NCBI GenBank assembly: GCA_024637395.1
Contig: JAGXFG010000095.1
Coordinates: 1 to 63,501, forward strand
Origin: Burkholderiaceae bacterium
Lineage (GTDB): Bacteria; Pseudomonadota; Gammaproteobacteria; Burkholderiales; Burkholderiaceae_E
DNA length: 63,501 bases
Direction of reading: 5' to 3'
This document shows positions 51,142 to 62,136 of the stretch, piece after piece (the stretch's first letter is position 1; each line of letters opens with the position of its first letter). The notes beneath the pieces are model-generated. The model had not been told where the DNA came from. It made no database searches and saw nothing but the letters and a program-made list of their open reading frames with translations. Both the position numbers and the translations under genes were made by a program.

Positions 51142-51289
51142 GCGGTTACGCCGAATTGTCCGAGGCCTTACTAGCGAGTATGACTCACGTGCTCGTTATG
51201 TCCTCCCGTGAACTTGACAGGGCGGATCTATGAAATCTGGCTGATCAATCGCTCGCGGTACTGACCTGGCGGCAGGGTTCCCAGCGCGG

Positions 51290-52009
51290 CTATGGCCCAT
51301 CCCACGTTTCCGCCGTCAGCGGTAACTCATTCAATTCCGCCCGCGCTTCCCGCCAAGTCGGATAGTGTTGCTCTAAGAGCGCTACGAAGCGCTCGCTATG
51401 GGTCGGCTCTATTAAGTGGAGCATTTCATGCACGACCACGTACTCAAGTAGGTCCTTGGGTTTCTTGACCAGTTCCGTATTCAGACGGATTCTTCGTGCC
51501 CGGTGGTTACATCCGCCCCATTTCGTCTTCATGCGCTGGACAAAGTAACCCGAAACTGTCACGCCGAGCTTCGCCTCCCATTTCTCGATCAGCGCTGGCA
51601 CGGCTTTATGCAGGAGGGCGCGGTGCCATTCTTCCATGATCGCTTGCCGCTTCGCGCGCGTGCTACCCGGGCGCACGGTTAGCTTTATCCGGCGATGATC
51701 CAGTTCAACGGTGGGTTTTGCTTCCTTCTCGGCTACTGACAGTAGATGGCGTCGCCCCCAAAGGTAATGGCTCTCCCGCTCGACAAATTGGCGAGTTGTC
51801 TCGCGAGCTTGGCCGAGCAGCTTCGACTGCTGGTCATGAATCCATCCGAGCTTGGAAATTGCGTAAGCGCGAGCCACCTCCAACCGTGTCCCAGTGGGTG
51901 CGACCAACGTCACGTTGCCGGCGGGCGGATGCACCGAGAGGTGCACATGCTTGACCGCCTTGCGTGTGACGGAGATCTCGATGCCCCCAAGTTGGATTGT
52001 CTCGGTCAC
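51290..52009 (-). CDS. YgjP-like zinc metallopeptidase (M48/DUF45 family)
   Basis: 239 residues. The zinc motif is HEMLH (194-198) with a third ligand His204 in EPTHSERF. The upstream [24 protein letters not shown] segment is characteristic of YgjP/DUF45. These proteins often follow hsdR in type I restriction loci; here the start overlaps the hsdR stop by 4 nt, making it the last gene of the operon. Its target is unknown. Confidence 0.82.
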   Translation of the reverse strand: MTETIQLGGIEISVTRKAVKHVHLSVHPPAGNVTLVAPTGTRLEVARAYAISKLGWIHDQQSKLLGQARETTRQFVERESHYLWGRRHLLSVAEKEAKPTVELDHRRIKLTVRPGSTRAKRQAIMEEWHRALLHKAVPALIEKWEAKLGVTVSGYFVQRMKTKWGGCNHRARRIRLNTELVKKPKDLLEYVVVHEMLHLIEPTHSERFVALLEQHYPTWREARAELNELPLTAETWDGP

Positions 52010-55000
52010 AGATACCCCGGCTGGTGCTTGACGAGCTCGAAGAGGGCCAGCGTCGCCTCGCGGTTGCCGTCTAGCAGCGGGAAGAGCGCGTTGAGCACCT
52101 GCGCCTCGCGCGCCTGGTCACCCTTCCAGCCCGCCGGCGCTCGCTCGCGCATCGTGCGGTCGATCTCGAGGGCCAGCGTGAGCCGCTTCTCGTCTGCAGC
52201 GGTGTCCGGCTCGGCGACGGCAGCCGGCACGAAACCAGCCGCAAGGATGCGCGGCAGGTTGCTGTAAATCACGGTGGCTTCATGCTTTCCATGTAAGGCT
52301 GCAGGGACGCCGGCTTCGGGGTGCTTCGTCGCCAGCCGCTTCACGAGCGCTTCGGCCTTTCGCAGGAACTCCTCATAGGCCGCGGTATCGGATCGGTTCT
52401 GCTGGATCAGATCGTCCAGCAGCAGCGACATTTGCTCGTAGAAGCGCGGATCGGTGAGCTGTTCTCGTATGATGGTCTTGCGGACGTTGTTGATGATGCC
52501 TTCGGCGATCGCGTTACGCGAGAGCTTGCCCTTCTCGTTCAGCTTGCGTGCGATAGCGTCGTGGATGCCGGTCTCGATGATGATCTCGGTCAGCGACAGG
52601 TCGCCGAGCTGGCCCAGCTCTGCCGCCGCATCGGCTTGGATGTAGGTGTTGATGAGGTGGCGCATGTCCGCCTCGTAGGGCTTTATGTCCAGCTCTTCAC
52701 CCGAGTGCTTCTTGATGGCGGCACGGATGTCGGTGTGGAGCTCCACTTCCTTGCGCAACGCATTCGCCTCAGCGTCGGAGTAGCCGGCTTCAGTCAGATT
52801 CTGGGCCAGCTCGGAGTAGGCGCGCGCGAACAGAGCCACGGCCTTGTAGTACGACACCCGCAACGGCTCGGTCTCGTTCAGCGCGTTGGCGTTTGTAGCG
52901 TCGCCGCAGAAATAATGCAGGTACTGCTCCACTTCGCGCGGCTGCAGCACCGGATCGCACAGATAGCGCAGCGCCTCGCGGGCCTCGTCGAGCTTCATCT
53001 TTCCTTCGACGAGCCAGTCCTTCAGGCGGACATTGTTCTCCCCGCCGCCTCCCTCGTCGATATCGAGCTCGTCCGAGCTGTAGACTGCAATGGCCTCCTG
53101 CACGTCGCCGAACAGCTCCTTGAAGTCCACGATGTGCCCGTAGTCCTTGTCGGCGCCGTCGAGACGGTTGGTGCGGCAAATGGCCTGGAACAGGTTATGG
53201 TCATGCAGCTCGTTGTCGAGGTAGATGTAGGTGCAGCTCGGCGCGTCGAACCCGGTGAGCAGCTTGCTCACCACGATCAGCAGCTTCAGGTTGGCCGGCT
53301 CCTCGATGAAGCGGCGCTTGGCCTCGTCCTCGTACTGTTTGGTGGTCTGGCCGTATTTAAGGACATGTTGCGTGTAGGTGTCGAACTTGTAGCGCTCGTC
53401 GCTGTTCGGCGGCTCACGGGAGATGGCGTTGTGGTTCGGCTGGTATGACGTGACGATCCCGCAGTACGGGCCGAAGAGTGTGTTCTGGAAGAGGCGGGTA
53501 TAGTGGCAGGCGTCGTAGATTGAGGCCGCTATCAGAATCGCCGTGCCGCGGTCGTTGTTCAGTCGTGGCTTGAGGGAGAAATCCTCGATGATGCTGGCGA
53601 TGATGCGCTGCTTGCGCTCGCCGGCGCTCATTAGCTCCTCCATCGTCGCCCAGCGCTTGCGCAAGGCGGCCTTCTGGAATTTGTTCAGGTTCCGCGTCTT
53701 GTGCTCGAACCAGTTGTCGATGGCTGGCTGCGAGGTCAGCCGCTGCGGCACGTCGCGGGCCTCGTATTTGAGGTCGAGGATGACGCCGTCGGCGACGCCC
53801 TCGTGGAACTTGTAGGTGTGTATGTAGGTGCCGAAGACGTCGCGCGTCATTGGCTTGTCGCGGCGCAACAGCGGCGTGCCGGTAAACCCGACGAAGATGG
53901 CGCTCCCCAGCCAGCGCTTCATTTGCCGATTCATGTCGCCGCCCGGGGTGCGGTGACACTCATCCACAAAAACGTAGAAGCGCCCCTGCACAGGCGGCGG
54001 CGGTCCGTCCAGGTCCGAAGGATCGAATTTGTGGACCAGTGCACACAATAGGCGCGGCGTGGCGGCACCGAGCTTCTCCACGAACTCGCGCCGCGACATG
54101 ATGCGCGGCGAGGGCGAGTCGGTGCCGATGACGCCGGCGCTCTTCATCACCCCCTCGATCTGCTTGTCCAGCTCATCGCGGTCGGTGACGACGAGGATAC
54201 GGGCGTCGGGGTCGTGCTCCAGCAGCCACTTGGCGATCAGCACCATCAGGATGCTCTTGCCGCTGCCTTGGGTGTGCCAGATGACGCCGCCTTCGTGCCT
54301 GGCGATGCGTTCCTGCGCGGCTTTCACGCCGAAGAACTGGTGCGGCCGCGGCACCTTCTTTTGCCCCGCATCGAAAATGATGAAGTGGCGAATCAGGTCG
54401 AGCAGGCGTGCCTTGTTGCAGAGCTGCGCCAGCGGGCGGTCCAGCAGCGCCCCGGCCGCCGGCGCGGCACCAGCTGCGGGAGGATCATCGTCCTTCCATT
54501 CGACGAAGAACTGCTCCGGTGTGCCGGTAGTGCCATAGCGCAGCCCCTGTGAATCGCTGCCTGCCAGCAGGAGTTGCACGGTGCTGAAGAAGCCCTTGTT
54601 GAAGATCTCTTCCTGATTGGTGATGAGCTGGCGAACGCCGTCGGCCACCTCCACAGAGCTGCGCTTGAGCTCCAGCACGGCAATGGCGAGGCCGTTCAGA
54701 TAGAGCACGATGTCCGGCCGCCGCTGGTAGCCCCCCTTGATCGTCACCTCCTCGGCGAGCGCGAAGTCGTTCCGCTCGGGGCGCTGCCAGTCGATCAGGT
54801 GCACCGTCTCGTGCGCCTGCCCCGCCGCGACCTGCACTGGCACACCGTAGCGCAGCAGTTGGTAAGTGCGCAGGCTCGCCTGATAGAGCGTGATGCCGGT
54901 GGCATCGGCGGCCGTCTCCAGCTTCTGCAGTGCCGCCGCGATGTGGGCGGACGAGTAGCCCCGGGCGGCCAGGTTCTCTCGCAGCAGCAGCGCCTCAATG

Positions 55001-55131
55001 GGGCGGTTACCCTCGCGTGTGCTCCATTCGCCGAGATAACGATAGCCGAGGCAATCCGGCCGTGCCTTGTCGGTGAACAGCGCGACGACGCGGTTCTGCG
55101 TGCGGCGCTCGGAACGGGGCTGTTCAGGCAT
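52006..55131 (-). CDS. hsdR: Type I restriction endonuclease subunit R
   Basis: 1041 residues. N-terminal PD-(D/E)xK nuclease: Asp140 in [13 protein letters not shown] and ELK at 154-156. Then SF2 helicase motifs: [18 protein letters not shown] (motif I), VFVDECHRT (motif II) and [10 protein letters not shown] (motif III). A C-terminal helical region binds HsdM/S. It translocates and cuts unmodified DNA. It overlaps the ATPase gene by 8 nt and the metallopeptidase gene by 4 nt. Confidence 0.95.
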   Translation of the reverse strand: MPEQPRSERRTQNRVVALFTDKARPDCLGYRYLGEWSTREGNRPIEALLLRENLAARGYSSAHIAAALQKLETAADATGITLYQASLRTYQLLRYGVPVQVAAGQAHETVHLIDWQRPERNDFALAEEVTIKGGYQRRPDIVLYLNGLAIAVLELKRSSVEVADGVRQLITNQEEIFNKGFFSTVQLLLAGSDSQGLRYGTTGTPEQFFVEWKDDDPPAAGAAPAAGALLDRPLAQLCNKARLLDLIRHFIIFDAGQKKVPRPHQFFGVKAAQERIARHEGGVIWHTQGSGKSILMVLIAKWLLEHDPDARILVVTDRDELDKQIEGVMKSAGVIGTDSPSPRIMSRREFVEKLGAATPRLLCALVHKFDPSDLDGPPPPVQGRFYVFVDECHRTPGGDMNRQMKRWLGSAIFVGFTGTPLLRRDKPMTRDVFGTYIHTYKFHEGVADGVILDLKYEARDVPQRLTSQPAIDNWFEHKTRNLNKFQKAALRKRWATMEELMSAGERKQRIIASIIEDFSLKPRLNNDRGTAILIAASIYDACHYTRLFQNTLFGPYCGIVTSYQPNHNAISREPPNSDERYKFDTYTQHVLKYGQTTKQYEDEAKRRFIEEPANLKLLIVVSKLLTGFDAPSCTYIYLDNELHDHNLFQAICRTNRLDGADKDYGHIVDFKELFGDVQEAIAVYSSDELDIDEGGGGENNVRLKDWLVEGKMKLDEAREALRYLCDPVLQPREVEQYLHYFCGDATNANALNETEPLRVSYYKAVALFARAYSELAQNLTEAGYSDAEANALRKEVELHTDIRAAIKKHSGEELDIKPYEADMRHLINTYIQADAAAELGQLGDLSLTEIIIETGIHDAIARKLNEKGKLSRNAIAEGIINNVRKTIIREQLTDPRFYEQMSLLLDDLIQQNRSDTAAYEEFLRKAEALVKRLATKHPEAGVPAALHGKHEATVIYSNLPRILAAGFVPAAVAEPDTAADEKRLTLALEIDRTMRERAPAGWKGDQAREAQVLNALFPLLDGNREATLALFELVKHQPGYL

Positions 55132-57712
55132 TGGCAGCGCTCCCCGTTGGGCGTGTCTTGAATTCCTCGCGCCACTGCTTCAGCGATTCGAGATCCTCGC
55201 GCAACTCGGGTTCCTCGGGAATGAAGCTCGGGGTCTCCCATGACTGACTGTGCTCGTAGCAGGAGTACTTGCTCATCAGAGTATCGATGAACTTGCAGTC
55301 CTCCTGATTTATGTGGGAGAGAGAAGAGAGCCGGTTGTCCGTGGTGATGCTTCGGCGATGTCGCCTTACGACCTGATTCAGCAAATCATCTTCGACCGTC
55401 CTCTCGAGCAACTTCCGGAAGTCACTGCAAATCCCCTGTGCGAAGTTCGTATAAGCGGCCGCTCCGAAAGTCTCTCCCGCGTTCTTTGCCTCGCGGAGTC
55501 GCGTCAACAGTAAGTTGTTGGCCTTGGTTGTGTTGGCATTCCATGCCGCTTGATCAGCTGGATGCCCCACAACACCGGAGAACGACTCAATGCAGTGCTG
55601 ATGCAGGTGTTGCAGCTTCCAGACTTCACCGATCTTCTTCGCTGCGTCCTCCATTACCCCGAAAAGAGAGAGGCGATGAGTGAATACGATTACCTGCCGA
55701 CGCTTCGCCAACTCGGCGAGACGGAAAGCCACGCACCACTCGAAATCGTGGTCCAAGGAGGAAATCGGATCGTCGAAGACGAAGGGAGCGACGTGGGGCT
55801 GCTCTGCAACGTCCGCGAGAAACGCTGCCAGACCGACAATCCGCCGCTCGCCATCGCTCAAGACTGATCCCGGCAGATCCTGACCAGTCTGGGCGCCCTT
55901 CAGTCGAAGCTTGTGAAGCGCCTTTCCCTTCTCCGTCCGCGTCTTGAACAGTTCGACCCTGATCCGTGAGGCGCCGAGCGCCTTGAGCTCACTGTTGAAG
56001 CGGTCGACGAATGCCTGCGTGATGACTTTCTCGGCAATCTCCCCGGCCTTGATTGAAATCTCGCGCGAGTTCGCTAGGTTCTTCCACTGCTCATATTCGG
56101 CACGTCTCTGAATGCGGTCGATCTCTGTGCGAACTGCCGCGGACTGTTGCGCTGTCCAGCGTCGGGCCTCGCTGTTCAGTTTGTCCTTACCAGCTTGGGC
56201 GCGATCGAAGCTCGTCGCATCCTTATCGTGCTGTGCGGCTTCGCACTCGAGCGCTTCGGAACGCGTTGTCAACTCGCCTAGGATGCTGATCGGCGGCACG
56301 ACGGGCGTTGCTGGCCCATTGACTTCGCCATCCAGGAGAGCATCGCGCGTGTCTCCCACCTGGTCCCAATAAGCGGCAAGGTGTATTCCCCAGCTTTCCC
56401 CCGGCAACCCAGCCGCTTGGGACCGCGTTGCAATCTCGTCACTAGACATGGTCGTCGGCAGTCCTTCCAAGGCTTGCTGGTACACCTTTTCCGCCGCCTT
56501 GGCTTCGACCTCCAGTTTCCCCTGCACAAAGCCATCAAAATCCCGCAAACGCTGTTGCGCTTCCGGGGCCAACACCTGATGGCACAGCACGCAGAGCGCG
56601 TCGTCGGTAACCGGGTAATCCCTGCCAGGGTAGGCAGTCTGAGAATAACCCCTCGCGGCTTCCCATAGCGCCCGCCAGGTATCCATACCGATTCCGTCGA
56701 GCTTGGCAGAATCGACCTGGGCCGACTCGGTCGCGATTCGCCGCTTTTTCACTGCATCGGCACGCAATGCCCGAATAGCTGATATGCGTTCATCGCCGAA
56801 TGCAGCCGTAGCGTTTCCCAAGAGGCTCGCAAGCTGGTCGATCTGAAGCTTGGTGCTCCGCTTCGTGCGGGCCAATGCCGCTGGGTCGTCCGCCTTTAGG
56901 CGTTCAGTCAGCTGCTCCAGTGCATGCTTGTCTTCATCGCGCCACTTGATGAAGCGCTGAAGCGCTGTGTCATCAAGGTCTGGTCTCAACGCGCCATATG
57001 CGATGCCCGCCGGGGTGGCGGCATACTCCGTCGGTAGGGCGGGCAGCGCGCTAACCAAACGATCCTGCTCGGTCTGCAGTTGTGTCTTGATCCGGTCGCA
57101 TACGGTGGCCAGGGCTTCGAACAATGCAACGGACGGGGGTGTATACGACGCCGCCGTCTCCTCGGTCAGGTAGGCCACCGCGGCATCGGCGTCGAAGATA
57201 TCCACCGCACGAATGTGGTCGACCGGCGCCCCATTCGCCTGCCATTCGACCTTCCGCGCGACTCCTGCCACCTGGTAGCCGATCCTGCACTTGCGTACCG
57301 CTGGTGGCGGCAGGAACACGTTATGTTTGAGTTCCTTCGCGCGTGGTTTGCCGCATGCCCTCTTGAGCAGGCGCGTATACCCAGACTTGCCGGAACCGTT
57401 GTGCCCGTAGATGACGCAAAGATTGCCTGTACCAAAGCCAAGCGGGCTGCGGGGACCCAGATTCTCAAGGCCGCTGATGTCGCCGATTTCGAGTAACCGA
57501 AGCTCACTGGCCGGAGAAGGTGTTGGCGAGAGCCCGTCGAAGGCCCGATGCGAGGTCACCTGTTGTCCTTCCGGGGTCTTCAGTAGCTCGACGAGATTCT
57601 GGATGTCCGTTTCGGATGCGATACCAAAGGACAGCAGTATTTCGGCTGCTTGCTGAAGCCAGTCAGGCTGTTCGTAAAGCCAGTCGCGAATCCCCTGTTG
57701 GATGTCAGGCAT
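55124..57712 (-). CDS. ABC-type ATPase with central CxxC, RloC/PrrC-like candidate anticodon nuclease
   Basis: 862 residues. Walker A GHNGSGKS (103-110), ABC signature LSDGERR (618-624), Walker [12 protein letters not shown] (644-654) and H-loop His679 define an SMC/Rad50-like ATPase head. Helical arms lie between, and CVLC (374-377) is placed as in a zinc hook. The roughly 180-residue C-terminal part has R766-x3-E770 and His800, spaced much like the R-E-H triad of the PrrC anticodon nuclease. The gene lies between hsdS and hsdR, exactly where prrC sits. The nuclease role is inference; a plain RM-associated ATPase is the alternative. Confidence 0.6.
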   Translation of the reverse strand: MPDIQQGIRDWLYEQPDWLQQAAEILLSFGIASETDIQNLVELLKTPEGQQVTSHRAFDGLSPTPSPASELRLLEIGDISGLENLGPRSPLGFGTGNLCVIYGHNGSGKSGYTRLLKRACGKPRAKELKHNVFLPPPAVRKCRIGYQVAGVARKVEWQANGAPVDHIRAVDIFDADAAVAYLTEETAASYTPPSVALFEALATVCDRIKTQLQTEQDRLVSALPALPTEYAATPAGIAYGALRPDLDDTALQRFIKWRDEDKHALEQLTERLKADDPAALARTKRSTKLQIDQLASLLGNATAAFGDERISAIRALRADAVKKRRIATESAQVDSAKLDGIGMDTWRALWEAARGYSQTAYPGRDYPVTDDALCVLCHQVLAPEAQQRLRDFDGFVQGKLEVEAKAAEKVYQQALEGLPTTMSSDEIATRSQAAGLPGESWGIHLAAYWDQVGDTRDALLDGEVNGPATPVVPPISILGELTTRSEALECEAAQHDKDATSFDRAQAGKDKLNSEARRWTAQQSAAVRTEIDRIQRRAEYEQWKNLANSREISIKAGEIAEKVITQAFVDRFNSELKALGASRIRVELFKTRTEKGKALHKLRLKGAQTGQDLPGSVLSDGERRIVGLAAFLADVAEQPHVAPFVFDDPISSLDHDFEWCVAFRLAELAKRRQVIVFTHRLSLFGVMEDAAKKIGEVWKLQHLHQHCIESFSGVVGHPADQAAWNANTTKANNLLLTRLREAKNAGETFGAAAYTNFAQGICSDFRKLLERTVEDDLLNQVVRRHRRSITTDNRLSSLSHINQEDCKFIDTLMSKYSCYEHSQSWETPSFIPEEPELREDLESLKQWREEFKTRPTGSAANA

Positions 57713-58997
57713 GGGCTGCTCCGGCCGGTATCAGCCGCAGTCGACCGGTGAGCAACTCCTGCATCGTCGCCCGCTTGAGCGCGCGAGTCTTGTCGCGCCT
57801 GGCTTGAAGCGCTGAGAGCTCGGCGTCCATGTCGGAAAGGACCGCGGCTATAGCGGTTTGCTCCAACACTGATGGGACAGGCAGCGTCAGCTTGGGAATG
57901 TTCGTCTTGCTGATGCCGGAGACCTTCGTGCCAACCGCGTAGAAGAGGAACTGCTGCCGAATCGCTGCCGTCTGGAAGCAGTATCGGCGGTATTCGTGCG
58001 CCAGTTCCGCCGTTCGAGGCTTGGCGACGATCGTGTGCAGTCCCGATATGAACGGCACGTTGGCCTTGTTCACCACGACAATGTGCTTGCTCGTACCTTC
58101 ATCATCCTCCGAGGCATCAACGAATACGACGTCGCCGTCTTCCAGTAGCGAGTCCGCCGAAATTCGTTTCAGGGGAATATCGAGCTTCGGAATATCCTGA
58201 TAGTGCGCCGCAGTGTCGACGTAAGTTCGCGTCGCCCCGTGGATGTCACCATAGTGCAGATAGCAGTAGCCCTTAGTCGAAAGCTGGTCGCGTGAGGCTG
58301 AGTAGCCACCGCTGAACTTGAACAAATCCCCCAGCCGCTTCACATCCCATGTCCCGTGGAAGCCAGGGAGGCGGGTCTGGCCGGTGAGGAGTTGCTGCAT
58401 GGTGGCCTGCTTTAGGTCGCGCTTCTTGGCGATGAGTCTATCCAGCCCGCCCAACAACGCATCTACATCGCTCAATGCCGCCGCGATGGCGCGTTGTTCG
58501 CGGACGGGCGGGCGCGGGATCGGCACCTCGATGAACTTGTCACGGGGTAAGTGAGCGATGCTCGTTTGAGTAACGAAGTTAGCAAGGAGACCACGTGCAG
58601 ACCACTGCTGGAGAATTGCGACCATGAGGCGCGGACAGAAGTCACCGAGCGGTCGCAATCGGTGCAGCGCCTTCTGGTAGTAGCACTCCTCAAGTGGCCC
58701 ATCCCAGATCGCTGCACGCCCAACTTCGCCGCCCTCGCAAACCAGCAGGTCGCCGCGTTGCAGTCGGAACCTCTCCAGGTCCGAGCGCGTCATTGGAACA
58801 GTCGGAAGGTTGTCGATATCGATCCGATCCCATTGAACCGCTCTGTTGCCGAGATATGGTTTTGCAACACCAACATTCCTTTCGGCATCGAGCATCTTTC
58901 CAAGCTGAACGGAGAACTCGCGCCCAACGGTTGAGATCTCCCACTCCTCCGGAATCACTCCCACCTCCGTCTGCTTGTATCCCGGCCTCACTTCCAT
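57705..58997 (-). CDS. hsdS: Type I restriction-modification specificity subunit S
   Basis: 430 residues from MEVRPGYKQTEVGVIPEEW, the usual HsdS opening. Two target-recognition domains (about 10-180 and 215-395) are each followed by a conserved coiled-coil with the repeat LKQATMQQLLTGQTRLPGF and LKRATMQELLTGRLRLI. The pair sets the bipartite DNA site. It overlaps hsdM and the ATPase gene by a few nt each. Confidence 0.93.
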   Translation of the reverse strand: MEVRPGYKQTEVGVIPEEWEISTVGREFSVQLGKMLDAERNVGVAKPYLGNRAVQWDRIDIDNLPTVPMTRSDLERFRLQRGDLLVCEGGEVGRAAIWDGPLEECYYQKALHRLRPLGDFCPRLMVAILQQWSARGLLANFVTQTSIAHLPRDKFIEVPIPRPPVREQRAIAAALSDVDALLGGLDRLIAKKRDLKQATMQQLLTGQTRLPGFHGTWDVKRLGDLFKFSGGYSASRDQLSTKGYCYLHYGDIHGATRTYVDTAAHYQDIPKLDIPLKRISADSLLEDGDVVFVDASEDDEGTSKHIVVVNKANVPFISGLHTIVAKPRTAELAHEYRRYCFQTAAIRQQFLFYAVGTKVSGISKTNIPKLTLPVPSVLEQTAIAAVLSDMDAELSALQARRDKTRALKRATMQELLTGRLRLIPAGAAHA

Positions 58998-61417
58998 GAC
59001 ACCCCCATCTTCGCGAGGTGTTTCTCCACGCGCGCAGCAAGCGTGGCCACCTCGTCGGTGAGCTTCGGCAGCGGCGTGGCGTAGCGCTCGGCCAGCTCGC
59101 GTATGCGGCCCGTCAGGGTTTGCGAGACGCGCTCCAGTTCGCCCTGCACAGCGGCTGACAGGCGCGCCATCCACTTGTCCTCCACGACCAGGACCTTGAT
59201 CTCCGCCTCTGTGAGCGTGGGGTACTTCTCGTAGGCTAGACTGTCGAGCGTTGCTTCCTGACCCTTCACTGCTCGCTTGAGCGCGGTCTCGCTCTCGGAC
59301 AGCTCCAGCCAGCGCTTGAGCACAGCCGCCTCGTCCTTAGCTTCCCGATCTTTCCCAATAAGACACTTGATTTCCTTGAGCCGCGCGTTGATCTCGGCCT
59401 TGGCAATCTTGTCGAGCGCGCCGAGGACGCCCTCTTCGCCGCTGTGCTCCTCTTCCAGGTCGGCCAGGCTCGCCGTAGTGGCTTCGAGTTCCGCCTGCGC
59501 GGCATCGATCCCCGTCTGTTCCCTGGCAAAGTAGCGCGCGACGATGAAGGTCTTGGGGATCAGCTCGCAGGTCCAGCCCTTATCCTTGGCCCTGCCCTTC
59601 TTGTCGGTTTCGAGGATGCGCGAAGTGTTCGCCACCCACCCGTCCGCCGCGATCAGGTAGGCATCGTCCTGCATCGTCTCCGCCCAGTAGTCCATCAGGT
59701 GCTGGTAGACGTCGTAGGCGTCAAGCAGCGGCGCGTTGTGGAAGGCGGCGAGCAGATCTTCGGCGGCCCGCTCGATCAGCGCCTTGGGATGCCCGTCCTT
59801 GCCGAAAGCCGTGAGCTGCTTGGTTGCGGTTGCGCGCCAGCCGGCGAAGCGCCGGCTCACCATCTGGTTGAACGCGGTGAACTCGGCGTGACCCAGGATG
59901 GTCGGCCCCACCTCGGGCAGCTGTAGGAGCAGGTGCGCGTAGCCGGGGCGTAGCGGCTCGAACAGCGCGCCGCGCACACCTGGGAGTACCTGCCAGTAAT
60001 CGGCCAGCGCATCGAGGTCGCGCTCGGGGATGCCGCCGCGCAGATGCCCCTCGATGTCGTGCAGGTCCTCAGGCTCCGTGCTGTCGATGTAGCGCGGTAG
60101 GTTTAGGTTGTAGTCGTTCTTCGGGTCCGCGATCTCGGCCAACGGCACCATACGAGCGTAGCGCAGGGTCTCAATCTGGCGGGTGAAGGTATCTACGATG
60201 CGGTGAATATCCTGCTCGCGCAGGCGGTTCTTGGGGCCGTCCTTAATGAATCCCTTGGAGGCGTCGATCAGGAATACGCCCTTGCGCGCGGCGGCGTTCT
60301 CCTTGTCGAGCACCACGATGCAGGCGGGGATGCCGGTGCCGTAGAAGAGGTTGGCCGGCAGGCCGATGATTCCCTTGAGGATGCCGGAGCGCACGAGCTG
60401 CTGGCGGATCACCGCTTCCGCGTTGCCGCGGAAGAGCACGCCGTGCGGGAGGATGCAGGCCGCTTTGCCCGGCCTCTTCATCGAACGAATGATGTGCAGC
60501 AGGTAAGCATAGTCGCCCTGCTTGGCCGGCGGTTGGCCCCAGGCGAAGCGCTGGAAGGGGTCGTTCGCGGGAGTGAGGCCGGTGCTCCAAGTCTTGTCGG
60601 AGAACGGTGGATTGGCGACCACGTAGTCGTAGGTGCGCAGCTGGTCACCATCCTTGAACTTGGGCGCAGACAGCGTGTTCCCAGAAAGGATGTTGGCCGT
60701 GGGGAAGTCGTGCAGGATCATGTTCATGCGGGCGAGACCCGCCGTGGTCACGTCCTTCTCTTGGCCCTCGAGCGTGATGTGCTTTCCCGCCTGCGCGGCC
60801 ACCTTGAGCAGCAACGAGCCCGAACCGCAGGTCGGGTCATATGCGGTGGTAGCAGCCCGGGTGTTCGCGGGCGAAATGCCGATCGCCTGGGCGATGATGC
60901 GGCTCACTTCGGACGGCGTGTAGAACTGCCCCTTGCTCTTGCCGCTCTCGGTGGCGAAGTGCCGCATCAGGTACTCGTAGGCGTCGCCGAGGATGTCGTC
61001 GTGCTCGGCGCGGTTCTGCGAGAAATCGAGCTCGGGCTTCTGGAATATACCGATCAGGTTGGTCAGCCGATCCACCATCGCCTGGCCTTCGCCGAGCTTG
61101 TTCGGGTCATTGAAGTCGGGGAAATCGCTGCGGGCCAAGCGCGCATTGGCTTCGATCAGCGGCTGGATGACCTGCGTGTTGATCTTGTCGCCGACGTCGG
61201 ACTTGCCTTTGAGCGCGACCATGTCGGTGAAGCTCGCGCCCTTGGGGATCGTGACCGGTGGGGCGAAGTCGCTGCTGTTGCCGTACTTGTCGCTGATGTA
61301 CTTGATGAACAGCATGAACAGGACGTAGTCCTTGTACTGACTGGCATCCATGCCGCCGCGCAACTCGTCGCACGAGGCCCAGAGGGAGGAATAGAGGTCG
61401 GATTTCTTGAGGGCCAT
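58988..61417 (-). CDS. hsdM: Type I restriction-modification DNA methyltransferase subunit M
   Basis: 809 residues. HsdM N-terminal helical domain (1-150), then the N6-adenine methylase core with GQFYTP (164-169), DPTCGSG (194-200) as motif I and NPPF (269-272) as motif IV. The C-terminal 330 residues, including a long coiled coil (about 660-760), exceed the short HsdM of the EcoKI type. It methylates the recognition site. It is the first gene of the minus-strand operon. Confidence 0.95.
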   Translation of the reverse strand: MALKKSDLYSSLWASCDELRGGMDASQYKDYVLFMLFIKYISDKYGNSSDFAPPVTIPKGASFTDMVALKGKSDVGDKINTQVIQPLIEANARLARSDFPDFNDPNKLGEGQAMVDRLTNLIGIFQKPELDFSQNRAEHDDILGDAYEYLMRHFATESGKSKGQFYTPSEVSRIIAQAIGISPANTRAATTAYDPTCGSGSLLLKVAAQAGKHITLEGQEKDVTTAGLARMNMILHDFPTANILSGNTLSAPKFKDGDQLRTYDYVVANPPFSDKTWSTGLTPANDPFQRFAWGQPPAKQGDYAYLLHIIRSMKRPGKAACILPHGVLFRGNAEAVIRQQLVRSGILKGIIGLPANLFYGTGIPACIVVLDKENAAARKGVFLIDASKGFIKDGPKNRLREQDIHRIVDTFTRQIETLRYARMVPLAEIADPKNDYNLNLPRYIDSTEPEDLHDIEGHLRGGIPERDLDALADYWQVLPGVRGALFEPLRPGYAHLLLQLPEVGPTILGHAEFTAFNQMVSRRFAGWRATATKQLTAFGKDGHPKALIERAAEDLLAAFHNAPLLDAYDVYQHLMDYWAETMQDDAYLIAADGWVANTSRILETDKKGRAKDKGWTCELIPKTFIVARYFAREQTGIDAAQAELEATTASLADLEEEHSGEEGVLGALDKIAKAEINARLKEIKCLIGKDREAKDEAAVLKRWLELSESETALKRAVKGQEATLDSLAYEKYPTLTEAEIKVLVVEDKWMARLSAAVQGELERVSQTLTGRIRELAERYATPLPKLTDEVATLAARVEKHLAKMGVSWK

Positions 61418-61498
61418 CAGTAAGTCTCGGCGCTATGTGCGGCAGCGCTTTGTTCCGTCGTCAATAGGTGTGGGGCCGTACTCTGGCGGCGCGTCTAG

Positions 61499-61516
61499 CG
61501 CGCTAACTCTAGCGCG
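61499..61516. promoter_or_regulatory. Operator-like inverted repeat upstream of hsdM
   Basis: CGCGCTA-ACTC-TAGCGCG is a perfect 7-bp inverted repeat with a 4-bp spacer, 82 nt upstream of the hsdM start. Related CTAG-containing half-sites flank it. It could bind a dimeric regulator of the restriction operon. Confidence 0.5.
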
Positions 61517-61761
61517 ATCTAGCCGCGCGTCGATCCTAACCCGATCTCATCCACGGAGCAGGGGTAATTTCTACATCTCACTCTTTAGTAGGGGCATGGC
61601 GCATGGTCAAGCGTTGCACCAACCTTTTAGCCGGAAAGCTGTGCGGCCTACGACAGTACGAAGGGCTCTCTTGCAGGCTTCTCCAGGACTACTGCCCTGC
61701 CTGATACCGTCTCGTCGGTTCCGCTGATCTCGCCCGAATTGTGACCGACTGTCATCCTTGA

Positions 61762-61780
61762 TCAACCGTTCATCGGTTGA
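61762..61780. repeat. Hairpin with 7-bp arms
   Basis: TCAACCG-TTCAT-CGGTTGA is a perfect inverted repeat in the hsdM-tnsA gap. No T-run follows on either strand. Confidence 0.4.
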
Positions 61781-61880
61781 CACCCCATGGAGGCGCCGGC
61801 CGTGCGTAATATTAAGAGGCGAGCCTTATGTTTGACGCACTACGCAGCGGAGCCCTCCCCGGGCTAGCGGCGAACCTCGG

Positions 61881-61951
61881 CGATTTACACCTCTTTTAGA
61901 CAGCTCGCGCCGTTGACCAGCTGAACCGGCTGGCGACTTTCGTGTAAATCG
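61881..61951. repeat. 71-bp segment bounded by 10-bp perfect inverted repeats
   Basis: CGATTTACAC (61881-61890) and GTGTAAATCG (61942-61951) are exact reverse complements enclosing 51 nt. GATTTACAC-type ends recall mutator/IS256-family insertion sequences, so this may be a remnant or tiny non-autonomous element. No target duplication was identified. Confidence 0.4.
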
Positions 61952-62013
61952 CGCATCGGCCCACCGTGCAGCCATGACGCTTCGAAACGACGAGAACGTC
62001 GTCAGGAGCCGTT

Positions 62014-62136
62014 ATGAGTATTTCGTTCGTACGAGCCACGGCGGTGCCTCACCCCAAAGCTCCTTCCAGCATTTCAACCGCAGCGTACGCGCGCTCCGCA
62101 AAGTGCGCCGCGCGTTGGCGTCTGGCGCCTATCTGA
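62014..62136 (+). CDS. Possible 40-residue small protein
   Basis: ATG at 62014 has AGGAG 5 nt upstream, better than most starts here. The product is basic and Ala/Ser-rich, begins MSISFVRATAVPHPKAPSS and is not recognised. An ACGACG/CGTCGT inverted repeat (61987-62002) lies just upstream. It could be a real small ORF or the start of a truncated gene. Confidence 0.25.
   Translation: MSISFVRATAVPHPKAPSSISTAAYARSAKCAARWRLAPI

Noticed and set aside
61407-61727. Plus-strand frame over the hsdM start
   Set aside because: It begins antisense to hsdM, is Arg/Ser-rich and resembles no family. It looks like a chance frame.
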